Notes: generated by a model not told the origin, from the letters alone. DNA of 64,000 nt from Saprospiraceae bacterium (GCA_021604865.1 BQJU01000028.1:1-64000), one strand, 5' to 3'; shown: positions 9,302 to 18,587, counted from the first letter of the stretch. A program made the numbers and translations.

Positions 9302-10282
9302 ATGTTAGAAGGCAAGCAATTGATAATAGCAACTAGAAAGTACGCTAAGGAAGATAGGGCAAAAAGTTGGAAATTGACCCTAAGTACACTAGTCTTACTA
9401 CTGGCAGCATACAGTGGCGCAATTGTGAATGTCCACATTGTTCCTCAGTTAATATGCGCAACTCTGGCAGGGTTATTAACCGTGCGGATGTTCATTATTT
9501 ATCATGACTATCTGCACCAAACGATTCTGCAGAACTCCAAAATTGCCAATATATTATTCACACTTTATGGCATGTACATCCTGGCGCCAACCAGTATCTG
9601 GAAACGGACTCACGATTACCACCATGCCCATAATTCGAAGCTATACACTTCCAGCATTGGTTCTTTTCCCCTGGTTACCAAAAAAGATTTTCTGGCAGCA
9701 AGTAAACAGGAGCAGCGAATCTACCTATTTATCAGACATCCGTTTACCATATCTTTTGGGTACTTTTTTGCTTTCCTTTGGGGCATGTGCCTCCGATCAT
9801 TGATCAAGGGATCGGGCAAACATTTTGACTCTTTCCTGGCCCTTCTTTTTCATTATAGTATCGGGTTGACTATTTTAATGCTTTTTGGGGTACAAAGCTT
9901 TTTAATCGGCTTTTTATTGCCTAGCTTTTTAGGTAGCGCCATTGGGGCTTATTTGTTTTATGCACAACACAATTTCCCTACAGCAAAATATAAATCTAAG
10001 GAAGAATGGGATTACGTTTATGCAGCTATGTACTCTTCGAGTTATATGAAAATGAATAAGGTTATGCATTGGTTTACCGGCAATATCGGTTACCACCATA
10101 TTCACCATATCAATTCTAAAATCCCCTTCTACAAACTGCCTCATGTATTTAGTGAGATAGAGGAATTTCAACACCCAAATACGACCTCCCTTCTTCCTGT
10201 GGACATCTACAAGTGTTTTCAAGTCAAAGTATGGGATCCTGAACAAAGTAAGATGCTTGGTTTGAAAGAACTCTATAATTAG
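9302..10282 (+). CDS. membrane fatty acid desaturase
   Basis: The 326-residue integral membrane di-iron enzyme has three histidine boxes. They are HDYLH at about residue 68, HDYHHAHN at about 104-111, and the late box GYHHIHHIN at about 264-272. Hydrophobic hairpins lie between them, as in acyl-lipid/acyl-CoA desaturases and related beta-carotene hydroxylase-like enzymes. It should insert a double bond into a fatty acyl chain in the inner membrane using O2 and a ferredoxin-type donor. It follows the LpxL-like gene after 14 bases, so co-transcription is likely. Regiospecificity cannot be read from the sequence. Confidence 0.9.
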   Translation: MLEGKQLIIATRKYAKEDRAKSWKLTLSTLVLLLAAYSGAIVNVHIVPQLICATLAGLLTVRMFIIYHDYLHQTILQNSKIANILFTLYGMYILAPTSIWKRTHDYHHAHNSKLYTSSIGSFPLVTKKDFLAASKQEQRIYLFIRHPFTISFGYFFAFLWGMCLRSLIKGSGKHFDSFLALLFHYSIGLTILMLFGVQSFLIGFLLPSFLGSAIGAYLFYAQHNFPTAKYKSKEEWDYVYAAMYSSSYMKMNKVMHWFTGNIGYHHIHHINSKIPFYKLPHVFSEIEEFQHPNTTSLLPVDIYKCFQVKVWDPEQSKMLGLKELYN

Positions 10283-10430
10283 GAGTCAGGATTATCCCAA
10301 AAAATGCCTTCCCAGAGCCAGGAATGCCAATCCTTTAGCTGTACACCAGCAAATATAAAGTAGGAGGGCTGCTTTGCCGTGTTTCTTTAATCGACTTTTC
10401 ATGATAATAAATGATTTTGATGGTGCTTAA

Positions 10431-10577
10431 GTGCCTATTTGGAGGTCAAACTTACGCTTGCGCTGAAGCTTTCTCCGGGCGTCTGCGCCAAAGGCGCGCG
10501 GCCACGCGCCGTCGTCGAAGCCTTTGGCGCAGACGCCCGGGGAACGGCGATGCAAATCCGACTTCCAAACAAGCACT
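10431..10577. repeat. MITE/REP-like element, family E (copy E3), with a 21-bp GC-rich hairpin
   Basis: The ends are GTGCCTATTTGGAGGTC and CCGACTTCCAAACAAGCAC, matching the inverted ends of the other family E copies. Inside are two perfectly complementary 21-base arms at 10475-10495 and 10520-10540 (beginning CCGGGCGTCTGCGCC). They enclose a 24-base loop that is itself partly palindromic (GCGCGGCCACGCGC). The interior is much richer in GC than the flanks. It sits between the convergent desaturase and methyltransferase genes, where it could also act as a bidirectional transcription stop, though there is no T-tract. Confidence 0.75.
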
Positions 10578-10637
10578 AAGTTAGGTTGGACATGAGTCAC
10601 CATGGGTTATATTCATAATGACTCATGTGTTATTCAA

Positions 10638-11417
10638 CTATTCATTTCCCTTTGCAAGCGTCTCGAAAGTAGGTTTCGATGGCTTTTTACCAAAAATGGA
10701 GGGAAGGATCATCGGAACAGACTTTTTGTATTGACGATATTTATCACCAAAAAGGGATAGCATATCTTTTTCCTCCCAACGGATAGCACTTAGGATATAA
10801 ATGCTCCACGATACCGCCAGGAACAACTTTGCTGTAGTCATCACGGGTGTTGCCCAAACAGCAATCAAAAAACCAAGGTAAAGTGGGTGGCGTATATATT
10901 TGTATAAGGTTTGTACCCTAAAATGAAGGATCGTATATGGTTGGCCACGAAAGTATAGCCATACCTGTCGCAAGCCAAATAGATCGAAGTGATTGATCAA
11001 AAAGGTACTGACTAAAACAAGGGTCCAGCCCAGAGCAAATAGTGCCATCAATACGCCTGATGTAAAACCATCTTTAATGGTCCAAATGGTGCCCCCCATG
11101 GGTTGCCAAAAGACAAACAGGGTTACCAGAGCTATAACCGTAAACAAGACATAGGTACTGCGCTCGATCGGTTTGGGCACAAACTGGGTCCACCATTTTT
11201 TAAACCAGGGACGTGCCATCACACTGTGTTGTACAGCAAATAGGCCTATCAACAAGATATTGGTCAGCATGGCCTGCCAAAGCGGTACCTCTATGGCGCC
11301 GTCTATACTTTTGGGCACCAATAAATTCCCGACAAATCCAATGAGGTATAAAAAAATGGCGAAGAACATGAAATAGACCATTACACCATAAACTAAAACT
11401 GCAACTCGCTTTAACAT
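10638..11417 (-). CDS. mddA: methanethiol S-methyltransferase-like membrane protein (MddA/NnrU family)
   Basis: The 259-residue protein has about six hydrophobic helices. The conserved C-terminal half of the MddA/isoprenylcysteine-methyltransferase-like superfamily is present: INHFDLFGLRQVWLYFRG, then YKYIRHPLYLGFLIAVWATP, then IRWEEKDMLSLFGDKYRQYK and VPMILP. These segments and the length match characterised MddA proteins, which use S-adenosylmethionine to methylate methanethiol to dimethyl sulfide in the inner membrane. The gene is convergent with the desaturase, with a hairpin-bearing repeat between, and has no sulfur-metabolism neighbour. The family is secure; the substrate is inferred from homology. 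Confidence 0.82.
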   Translation of the reverse strand: MLKRVAVLVYGVMVYFMFFAIFLYLIGFVGNLLVPKSIDGAIEVPLWQAMLTNILLIGLFAVQHSVMARPWFKKWWTQFVPKPIERSTYVLFTVIALVTLFVFWQPMGGTIWTIKDGFTSGVLMALFALGWTLVLVSTFLINHFDLFGLRQVWLYFRGQPYTILHFRVQTLYKYIRHPLYLGFLIAVWATPVMTTAKLFLAVSWSIYILSAIRWEEKDMLSLFGDKYRQYKKSVPMILPSIFGKKPSKPTFETLAKGNE

Positions 11418-11682
11418 TTGGAATAAATTTAATTTTATTAAAATTGGTTGTTTGTTAGAACAATATTACGGTGTCCCGGAAGGGGAAACAATATCAGATG
11501 AGGGTTTGGCAGAACTAAGTGAGTAGTTGGGTTGCAGTATTGAGCGCTTTTTTTTTAAGATACTTGTAAAGGCCATTTTGATATCCCCGGAAACGGAGCT
11601 ACAAGGGTATATTAGGAATTCCTTTCTTCGCTGACCCCTAACTATTTCCGCGGAATCATTAGTTTTGGAAAAAATCACAATA

Positions 11683-12426
11683 ATGTATAAACAATTCCTG
11701 CTTTTAATCAGCCTGTTACCTTTCGTTTTATTCAGCCAGGAAGAAAATATTAAGGGTATCGGAATGATCACTCCTGAAATTCTGGTGAGTGATGAAGCTT
11801 ATCCCAGCGGTGAGGAGACTCAGGTAATTAAACTGAATCTATACAATCATCAATATACCCCTTCCGGTGATTACCTAATTAAGGAAAAGAATGACCATCA
11901 GATCGTAGAGACTTACCTCGTTTCCAGTCAAGGAACCAGAAATCCTATTCAGCACGAAACCAGTGCATTGGTTTGGACGGGTTATAAAAGCCATGCGATG
12001 CAATATTTCAAAATACAAAATGGCTTCCTGGAAGTGAGATTGAATGGAAAAAACTATTGGTTAAACCAGGAAGAATCCACCCAGTTGGGTTTTAAAGCTG
12101 TTTCCTGGAAGACTTATTATGAAAATTGCAAAAGCACCACCATTACCGCAAATTATAACATGAACCTAAGGTCGAAACCCGATAAAGATTCCAAAAAAAT
12201 CATGTTACTGAAAATCAACCGATACAATACAGACTTCTATCATTTAATGAGTATGACCGGAAATTTCCAGGGCAACTGGGCTGAAGTGGAAGTGAGTATC
12301 TGGAATAATACGGATGGATATTGCAAAAACCCGGATAATCCAACAAAAAAGGTGACCGGCTGGATTAAATACCTGGATGATACGGGATTCCCTAATTTAT
12401 TTGATGTGCCTACGCCTTGTTGTTGA
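11683..12426 (+). CDS. secreted protein with C-terminal SH3b-like domain
   Basis: The ATG at 11683 is preferred over an in-frame TTG at 11665 because it puts the signal peptide (MYKQFLLLISLLPFVLFSQ) at the N-terminus. The mature protein has an unrecognised N-terminal domain (~20-150). It ends in a bacterial SH3-like domain at about 160-245 containing YNMNLRSKPDKDSKKI, GNWAEVEV and KVTGWIKYLDD. SH3b domains usually bind peptidoglycan. The next gene, 26 bases downstream, encodes a probable cysteine peptidase/amidase, so the pair may supply binding and cleaving functions as two polypeptides. The function of the first domain is unknown. Confidence 0.75.
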   Translation: MYKQFLLLISLLPFVLFSQEENIKGIGMITPEILVSDEAYPSGEETQVIKLNLYNHQYTPSGDYLIKEKNDHQIVETYLVSSQGTRNPIQHETSALVWTGYKSHAMQYFKIQNGFLEVRLNGKNYWLNQEESTQLGFKAVSWKTYYENCKSTTITANYNMNLRSKPDKDSKKIMLLKINRYNTDFYHLMSMTGNFQGNWAEVEVSIWNNTDGYCKNPDNPTKKVTGWIKYLDDTGFPNLFDVPTPCC

Positions 12427-12452
12427 GGGGCGGTGAAAAAAGCAAATAATAG

Positions 12453-13244
12453 ATGAAAATCAATTTTTTATTCTTTGTATTTCCAACGATAATACTAAAC
12501 ATAAATTGCACCCCAACCCCTTCTGCTCAGGATGAATCAGTCCAAATTACTCCTACAGAATTATCAAAAACAAATGTTGAAGAAAAATTGGGAATTGAAC
12601 TAGGAAAAACAGAAATACTTACAAGTCAAAATGAGTATTCTTCTTATGAAGAAACAAAGTTGGAAGTCAAACAAATAAGACTAAATATTAATGAAAATGA
12701 GATTTCAAAAGATTCCTTATCAACTTTATTCGCTGAATTATTGATAAATAAAATTATCCCCTATTGGTATGGCACAAAATGGTCTTTTGAGGGGCATACT
12801 TCCCAACCTGGTAAAGGTGAAATTGCTTGTGGTTATTTTGTATCAACTACCTTGAAAGACATGGGGATAGTCATAAATCGATACAAACTTGCTCAACAAT
12901 CGCCAATCAATGAGGCCAGAACATTGAATATTCTCCAACCAGTAATAGAAATCAACAAAAAATCGGTAAAAGAAAACATTATAGCATTGGATAGTGTGAC
13001 TAATGAAGGAGTCTATTTTATTGGATTGGATCAAAGTCACGTAGGCTATTTACTAAAAAAAGAAGGTCAATTATTTTTAATCCACTCCAATTATTTGGAG
13101 GCCCGAGGGGTAGAAATTGAACGCCTTGAGATCTCTGAAGTCTTCTCCTATTTTGAAAAATTTTACCTCGCTGAAATTAGCACCAATGAACGCCTTTTGG
13201 AAAAATGGTTGGCACAGGAGGCGGTTGAGGTAATCGTGCAATAA
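12453..13244 (+). CDS. putative secreted cysteine peptidase/amidase-like protein (NlpC/P60-like fold suspected)
   Basis: The 263-residue protein has an N-terminal hydrophobic segment ending in NINC, a possible but non-canonical lipobox. The core contains YWYGTKWSFEG, then GEIACGYFVSTTLKDMG with a candidate nucleophilic cysteine at the start of a helix. It then has SHVGYLLKK with a candidate histidine, and FLIHSNY with a candidate third residue. That order (Cys helix, His strand, polar residue) fits papain-like/NlpC amidases, but no named family is recognised. The coding sequence is visibly richer in A+T than its neighbours, which may reflect transfer. It lies directly behind an SH3b protein. 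Confidence 0.6.
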   Translation: MKINFLFFVFPTIILNINCTPTPSAQDESVQITPTELSKTNVEEKLGIELGKTEILTSQNEYSSYEETKLEVKQIRLNINENEISKDSLSTLFAELLINKIIPYWYGTKWSFEGHTSQPGKGEIACGYFVSTTLKDMGIVINRYKLAQQSPINEARTLNILQPVIEINKKSVKENIIALDSVTNEGVYFIGLDQSHVGYLLKKEGQLFLIHSNYLEARGVEIERLEISEVFSYFEKFYLAEISTNERLLEKWLAQEAVEVIVQ

Positions 13245-13402
13245 AATCGTTTATTTAAAGCAGTGGAATAAAGAGCAAAAGACAAGTCAATAGAAACAAA
13301 CGCAAAGCCTACTCACCTTGACTCCCACTCACTATCTCACTATCTCCCTCTCCCGCCTCCACTTTTTCACCAACTCACTAATTTTTTTTACCCCCCAGCC
13401 AC

Positions 13403-15169
13403 CTATCGCTGCACCACCACCTTCTGATCACTCACCTTCCCATCCACCGTCGCTCTCAGCGTATAAGCCCCCTGAGCCAATCGGCTGATATCCCAGCTGA
13501 TGGTCTGATTGGGTGTTACATTTACCTTTTTTGAAAGCTGTAAGGCACCATCCATAGAAAAGAGTTGCAATTGTACAGAATCATGCGCCTCGGCGAGTTT
13601 AAAATGTAGTTTTAGTTCATTATTCACCGGATTGGGCGCAATATCAAACCATGCTTGGTTCTGGACTTCCAGGTTTTCTGTAGCCGTATTAAGCATCAGA
13701 TCAACGAGGGTTTGTGTGCCTTCCGTGATACTATAAAAACGGTCGGAGGCGATATTGGTGAAAACTTCAAAATTGCCGGAAGGCCAGGCAATGGTCATCG
13801 AGTCGATGGTGCTGGTAGCGCCCAGGCCGTAGTGGACCCGCAGGCTATTTTGACTCATAAAGGAATTCTGTGAAGAGACCTCCCGGTGTAGCCAAACTTC
13901 CTGTCCATTGATAGTCGCTTTTACCTTGACTATGGCACCAAGGGCAGCCTGATTGGAAGGGTCACCGGAAAGGGTGAAATTGACAAAATGGTTGTCGTTG
14001 TCTAATAGGTTTTTAAACAACCCCCTGGCGCCGGTTCCGCCACCACCATTGGCAAAGAAATCCAGATCACCATCGTTGTCGTAATCGCCAATGGTAACAC
14101 CGGAAATATTTTGCGTAGAATTGACAAAATTGTCCTGGAAGGGTTTTGACAAACGTGTAAAGCTACCGTCGCCATTATTATGGTAATATCCACTAACGCC
14201 CAGATTATCTGCCGTGATGAGTACATCCTGGTAGCCATCATTATCAAAATCACCCCAGCTATTGGCCAGGTTACTTCCCGGAAAGACCAGCTCATTGGTT
14301 ATGCTGGTGTAGGTACCGTTTTGATTTTCATAAAAACGGTTGGGCGCGCCCGAATAATTGGTCAGGTACAAATCCAGGTCACCATCCAGATCGTAGTCGA
14401 TAAAATTGTAACACTGGCCATCCTGATTGTTGGGTGTGAACGGAGCATCTGTGATGCGGGTCAGGCCCGGAGTGCCATTTTCAATTAAATCATTGCGATA
14501 AATGAAGTCGGGACCAGGGCCGCCACCAGGACCAGAAGCGATAAACAGATCAGAATCTCCATCTTCATCAAAGTCGGTCCAGTAACTGACGGTATAAGGT
14601 GCCGTCTGGTTGACAAAATCAAAGGTGTCAACGGAGGTAAAGGTCCCATCAGCATTGCCAACATAAAAGGAATTGGGCGTAGTCAGGCCAGCGAAATTAA
14701 AAGCCACCGTGACAATGACATCCGGATAAGGATCATTATTATAATTGCCCCATTGCCCCGACCAGGTAGGAAGCGTATCATTGGGATCAACCGGAACAAT
14801 TGTAAAATTGCCGGTGCCATCATTCTGATAAATTTCGGTGCCTGAACGCGCACCATACAGACAATCGAGGTCGCCGTCATTCTCATAATCGGCCCAACCT
14901 ACGCTGCCCAATATATCAGTAGGAATGCCAAAACTGTTAACGGCAGAAAACTGGTCATCGCCATCATTGCGGAACAAAAAACCCAGGAAACTCAAATCCA
15001 GATCATGGTCATTGTCGATATCTACCCAGGCACAGCCCCGGTAGAAACCCGCAAAGGAAATTTGGTTGATTGGACTGTCTTCATCAGCAAATAATTGAAA
15101 ATCCTGCGCCGGACCCAAAGCCGGCATCATTAAAATCAACACAACAGAAAAGTACCTACTTTTTTTCAT
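13403..15169 (-). CDS. secreted FG-GAP/VCBS repeat protein with ASPIC/UnbV and T9SS sorting domains
   Basis: The start is placed at the ATG at 15169, which gives the signal peptide MKKSRYFSVVLILMMPALGP. The upstream ATG at 15214 would bury it. The mature protein has seven FG-GAP-type blades (DIDNDHDLDL, DFDEDGDSDLF, DYDLDGDLDLY, DYDNDGDLDFF). An ASPIC/UnbV domain follows (QAALGAIVKVKATINGQEVW, VHYGLG, IDSMTIAWP). The C-terminal type IX sorting domain contains FDIAPNPVNNELKLHF and YTLRATVDGKVSDQKVVV. It is the paralogue of the protein at 4995-6770 and is probably surface-exposed or released. No enzyme domain is present. Confidence 0.92.
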   Translation of the reverse strand: MKKSRYFSVVLILMMPALGPAQDFQLFADEDSPINQISFAGFYRGCAWVDIDNDHDLDLSFLGFLFRNDGDDQFSAVNSFGIPTDILGSVGWADYENDGDLDCLYGARSGTEIYQNDGTGNFTIVPVDPNDTLPTWSGQWGNYNNDPYPDVIVTVAFNFAGLTTPNSFYVGNADGTFTSVDTFDFVNQTAPYTVSYWTDFDEDGDSDLFIASGPGGGPGPDFIYRNDLIENGTPGLTRITDAPFTPNNQDGQCYNFIDYDLDGDLDLYLTNYSGAPNRFYENQNGTYTSITNELVFPGSNLANSWGDFDNDGYQDVLITADNLGVSGYYHNNGDGSFTRLSKPFQDNFVNSTQNISGVTIGDYDNDGDLDFFANGGGGTGARGLFKNLLDNDNHFVNFTLSGDPSNQAALGAIVKVKATINGQEVWLHREVSSQNSFMSQNSLRVHYGLGATSTIDSMTIAWPSGNFEVFTNIASDRFYSITEGTQTLVDLMLNTATENLEVQNQAWFDIAPNPVNNELKLHFKLAEAHDSVQLQLFSMDGALQLSKKVNVTPNQTISWDISRLAQGAYTLRATVDGKVSDQKVVVQR

Positions 15170-15286
15170 CGGATAATTTTTTGTGAGAGAAGTGATTTCC
15201 TCCCCAAAATGCATCCGATTGGGCTTTTAGCAGGTAATATTTATAAATGTTAGCTAATTTTCTGGCCTGACCAGCTAGTTCTGCGC

Positions 15287-16717
15287 TCAAAACCGAAAAT
15301 AAATAAACGGATTGTAGGCACTAGTCACCAGGTTCATGGTGCAATAGAGGAAGATCACCATCAACCCCAGAGAGGTAAATACATCATAGATGCCAAGCAA
15401 TGAGGGGGCTTTCGCCAAACGAGCATTGAACTGTTGATGCATCCATCGGAATAGGGGCGTAGCAGCCAGCAATGCCAATGCCAGGGCCATGCACAATTCA
15501 TAACCAAAATAAAAGGCAAGATCAAAATGAAAACCGGTTGCCGGACCAGGCTGGAACAAAGCCTGCAAATATCCCAAAGCATGAGGCAAGTCGGGAGCAC
15601 GAAAAAAGACCCAGGCCAGCAGGACTACCAGCAGGGTGTATACATGACTAATGCCCCAACCTAATCGCGCCAGAAAACGCTCAAAGCCCAGCCGTTCAAT
15701 AATCATAAAAAAGCCATGTAATAGCCCCCAGATCACAAAATTCCAGGAAGCACCATGCCACAATCCAGTCAGAAAAAAAACGATCAGCAGGTTGAAATAT
15801 GTCCGCACCGGACCATAACGATTGCCCCCCAATGGGATATACAGATAATCCCGAAACCACTGAGACAACGAAATGTGCCACCGTCGCCAGAATTCCCGAA
15901 TAGATCGGGCGATGTAAGGAAAGTTGAAATTTTCGGGAATGTGAAAACCAAACATCCTACCCAGACCAATAGCCATATCCGAATAGCCGGAAAAGTCGAA
16001 ATAAATCTGCAGGCTATACATGATCAACCCAACCCAGGCAGTGAGTGGATCCAGGTTTTCAGGAGCTACAGCAAATATGTCATCCGCTAGCTGCGCAAAA
16101 TTATTGGCGAGTAATACTTTTTTCCCCAAACCGAGAATAAATCGCTCAATTCCGGAGGCAAAAAGCACCCAACTCAGCGACCGCTGACGAATTTGATCGG
16201 CAATATCATGATAGCGCACAATAGGACCGGCAATGAGTTGAGGAAATAGGGAAATGTACAGCGCCAACCGGGGCAAATTTTGCTGGGCAGGGGTCCGTTT
16301 TGCATATACATCTACGAGATAAGAAATGGCCTGAAAAGTAAAAAAGGAAATACCTAATGGTAATGCAATTGGATGGAGCGTAAGTTGGTCTTTCTCATTA
16401 AACAGCAAATTGAGGTTCTCCACCAGAAAGTGGGCATATTTAAAGGCCACCAGCAACGCCAGATTGACGGCCAACCCCAACACCAGCCACCTCTTTTTTT
16501 TCGCTTTGGTCGCCGCATGCCCAATGCCTTTACCCACCAAGTAATTGACTAGAATAGAGCCCAGTAAGAGTATACTATAGCTCACACCTCCCCAGGTGTA
16601 AAAAAACAGACTGGCTACCAGCAATATCCCATTGTGCCATCGCCGTGGACTCAACAGAATCAGCAGCAACACCACCGGTAAAAAAACATAAAGAAACAGC
16701 AAAGAGCTGAAAAGCAT
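15287..16717 (-). CDS. MBOAT-family membrane O-acyltransferase (AlgI/DltB-like)
   Basis: The 476-residue polytopic protein has the AlgI-type hallmarks: LFFYTWGG in the first helices, REFWRRWHISLSQWFRDYLYIPLGG in the middle, and LTGLWHGASWNFVIWGLLHG. The last contains the expected catalytic His321 and a second conserved His334. Such enzymes pass acetyl or other acyl groups across the inner membrane onto exported glycans or wall polymers. The usual periplasmic SGNH/AlgJ-like partner is not next to it; the flanking genes are a T9SS protein and a CotH-like lipoprotein. The acceptor therefore cannot be named. Confidence 0.92.
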   Translation of the reverse strand: MLFSSLLFLYVFLPVVLLLILLSPRRWHNGILLVASLFFYTWGGVSYSILLLGSILVNYLVGKGIGHAATKAKKKRWLVLGLAVNLALLVAFKYAHFLVENLNLLFNEKDQLTLHPIALPLGISFFTFQAISYLVDVYAKRTPAQQNLPRLALYISLFPQLIAGPIVRYHDIADQIRQRSLSWVLFASGIERFILGLGKKVLLANNFAQLADDIFAVAPENLDPLTAWVGLIMYSLQIYFDFSGYSDMAIGLGRMFGFHIPENFNFPYIARSIREFWRRWHISLSQWFRDYLYIPLGGNRYGPVRTYFNLLIVFFLTGLWHGASWNFVIWGLLHGFFMIIERLGFERFLARLGWGISHVYTLLVVLLAWVFFRAPDLPHALGYLQALFQPGPATGFHFDLAFYFGYELCMALALALLAATPLFRWMHQQFNARLAKAPSLLGIYDVFTSLGLMVIFLYCTMNLVTSAYNPFIYFRF

Positions 16718-16949
16718 AGACCGCTACAATTTGCCGCAAATGTAGGGCTTTATAGGAAAACCATACCACAAAAAGATAGCCGGAAGCGATCTAGCGACCG
16801 TTCCGGCTAACTTCAAATTATAATCCCATGAATTTTATTCGGAAATATTGAAAGCGAATCCTTTCTCCATTTCCTGTTTATGCAAATTACTTTTTTGTTC
16901 TAGGTTGTTAGTGCTAATGAAAGCAGTCTGAAGTAATAGACTCTTTACG

Positions 16950-17020
16950 AGCATGTTTGGAAGACAACTATTTGGCTGTAAAGGATCACTTTTTGATACA
17001 AAAGCCAGCCTCCAAACGTT
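16950..17020. repeat. MITE/REP-like element, family E (copy E4, internally deleted)
   Basis: The left end is GAGCATGTTTGGAAGAC and the right end GCCAGCCTCCAAACGTT. The inner GGCTGTAAAGGATCACTTTTTGAT matches the reverse complement of the right-hand interior of E1 near 4916-4942, so this is a shortened copy in the other orientation. It lies in the 387-base gap between the CotH-like gene and the MBOAT gene, both on the minus strand. No other feature was recognised in that gap. Confidence 0.65.
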
Positions 17021-17104
17021 AATATTAACAAAAAGCCGATAAATGAAAAGACAAAAGGGTCAATTATTTCGGTCTAGTTGCACTAGTTGCTTTGATAAGT
17101 CTTC

Positions 17105-18151
17105 TTAAGATAGGTCGATATTATCATTAAGAACACTTACAAGGTCATTATGGTTCCAGTCCAGGCCCTCTATTTTTTGATAAAAAGCCTCCATATATTG
17201 AATTATTTCCTGCCGTTCGCTTGCAGAGAGATAAGTGAAATTCTGTGTAAGATCCAACAGGCTCGATTTACTTTCCAAAAAATGTTGTACCGTTTGCTCA
17301 AATGCAGCTACATCTTTACCTCTCCATTGAAAGTAGCGATCCTGCACATCATTTACCGGCAACATAGGGTGGGGAATAGCATAAGGTGCATTCACCAAAC
17401 CGGAATAATCAAAGTCGTAAGGGATCGGTGACGGACAAGGCCGGCCGACCTCCTGGATCAATTTGATATTGTGGTGTAGATTCATATTCCAATCCGTATT
17501 ACCAATCATATATTGAAACAAGGCCAGGCTGCGATACTGCGCACCATCAATGTTTTTGAGCCGGGTCGTTTCCGAAGACATTATTTTAGCATTCAGCCGT
17601 TGGGCCATATCGTTGTGGTTTTCCAGAATGAACCCCCAATGGGTTTCGTCTGGTTGTTGTCCCTGGCTATCTGTATAGGTGATTTTGACCAACTGCACAA
17701 GAAAACTTTTTTCAGTCAATTCCTGATACATTTTATAAGCCAGGTACTCCCGCAGAACCAGAGATTCATCACCATTACAGTGACTGACCAGTTTAAGTTT
17801 ACGAGCACCATTAAGGCCTCTTTCTTCCATATCCTCCTTTGAGAAGATGAGTTTAAGGGGTGGAAAAGCACAATAATTCAAGCGGGTTTTGCCACGAGGC
17901 TCCAGTTTGATCTGCATTTTCTCGGATTGCCCCTGTACATCTTGCCATTCAATGTCTGCAGCAAATTTTCCTGTTTCCGCTTCATCTGCAATAACCTGAT
18001 CCCAATCGGCAGTGAGTTGTATGGTCGTATAATCATCCTGTACAAATGAATCAAACAAGTTTGGCTCTGGGGTGGTCTTTTTTGTCTGACAAGCATTCAA
18101 GGTAAGACCTGCGAGTATAACAAAGATTAAAATATGGAATTTAATTTTCAT
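17105..18151 (-). CDS. CotH-like (atypical kinase fold) lipoprotein
   Basis: The start is placed at the ATG at 18151 so that the lipoprotein signal (MKIKFHILIFVILAGLTLNACQ) leads. The cysteine at position 22 should be lipidated. The body has PRGKTRLNYCAFPPLKLIF, a long helix ESLVLREYLAYKMYQEL, THWGFILENHNDMAQRL, then MIGNTDWNMNLHHN and PIPYDFDYSGLV. This order (NTDWN catalytic-loop-like, DFD metal-site-like) resembles CotH-type protein kinases of the PI3K-like fold, which phosphorylate secreted or surface proteins. The kinase assignment is inferred from a few motifs. An extracytoplasmic ATP source would be unusual for a periplasmic lipoprotein. Confidence 0.6.
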   Translation of the reverse strand: MKIKFHILIFVILAGLTLNACQTKKTTPEPNLFDSFVQDDYTTIQLTADWDQVIADEAETGKFAADIEWQDVQGQSEKMQIKLEPRGKTRLNYCAFPPLKLIFSKEDMEERGLNGARKLKLVSHCNGDESLVLREYLAYKMYQELTEKSFLVQLVKITYTDSQGQQPDETHWGFILENHNDMAQRLNAKIMSSETTRLKNIDGAQYRSLALFQYMIGNTDWNMNLHHNIKLIQEVGRPCPSPIPYDFDYSGLVNAPYAIPHPMLPVNDVQDRYFQWRGKDVAAFEQTVQHFLESKSSLLDLTQNFTYLSASERQEIIQYMEAFYQKIEGLDWNHNDLVSVLNDNIDLS

Positions 18152-18393
18152 GACTATCAGGTAATAATGTTTCCACAAACATCAGGGGAATTGATGATAA
18201 AGTCACGTTTTGGAAAGCGAGTTCGATAGAAAACCATCTGTGGACTATGAATGCTAGAAAAAGTCACGTTTCTGCACGTTTTTATCGATGAACGCATAAA
18301 ATGGACCTATTAGAGCAGGATTGGAAGCTTTTTATTGTCCCTTTTCATATTCAGAATATTCGTTGGAGAGGTAACGATTGTGACCAAAACTCC

Positions 18394-18413
18394 TTTTGCG
18401 AAATTTCGCAAAA
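18394..18413. promoter_or_regulatory. perfect 20-bp palindrome, candidate operator
   Basis: TTTTGCGAAATTTCGCAAAA reads the same on both strands. It lies in the 436-base divergent gap between the CotH-like lipoprotein (start 18151, minus) and the small secreted protein (start 18588, plus). A weaker palindrome AGAATTATATTCT follows at about 18416-18428. The rest of the gap is AT-rich with no gene. The protein that might bind is unknown. Confidence 0.5.
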
Positions 18414-18533
18414 TAGAATTATATTCTGAAAAGTAGGACTATATTAACTCTAAATTAATGCAAATGATTTATTAGGGTTAAAATAGTATCGGTATTGGGT
18501 AAAATCATCGTAGCCGTGAGATGGGGCAGCCCT

Positions 18534-18541
18534 TATCTTTG
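18534..18541 (+). promoter_or_regulatory. Bacteroidota -7 element (TATCTTTG) before the secreted protein at 18588
   Basis: TATCTTTG matches the TAnnTTTG consensus and ends 46 bases before the ATG. A good TTTG at -33 is not present, so only the -7 box is claimed. Confidence 0.4.
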
Positions 18542-18587
18542 CCTTTGTAATCACCAAATATTCAGAATTAATCAAAAAACTGTTATT

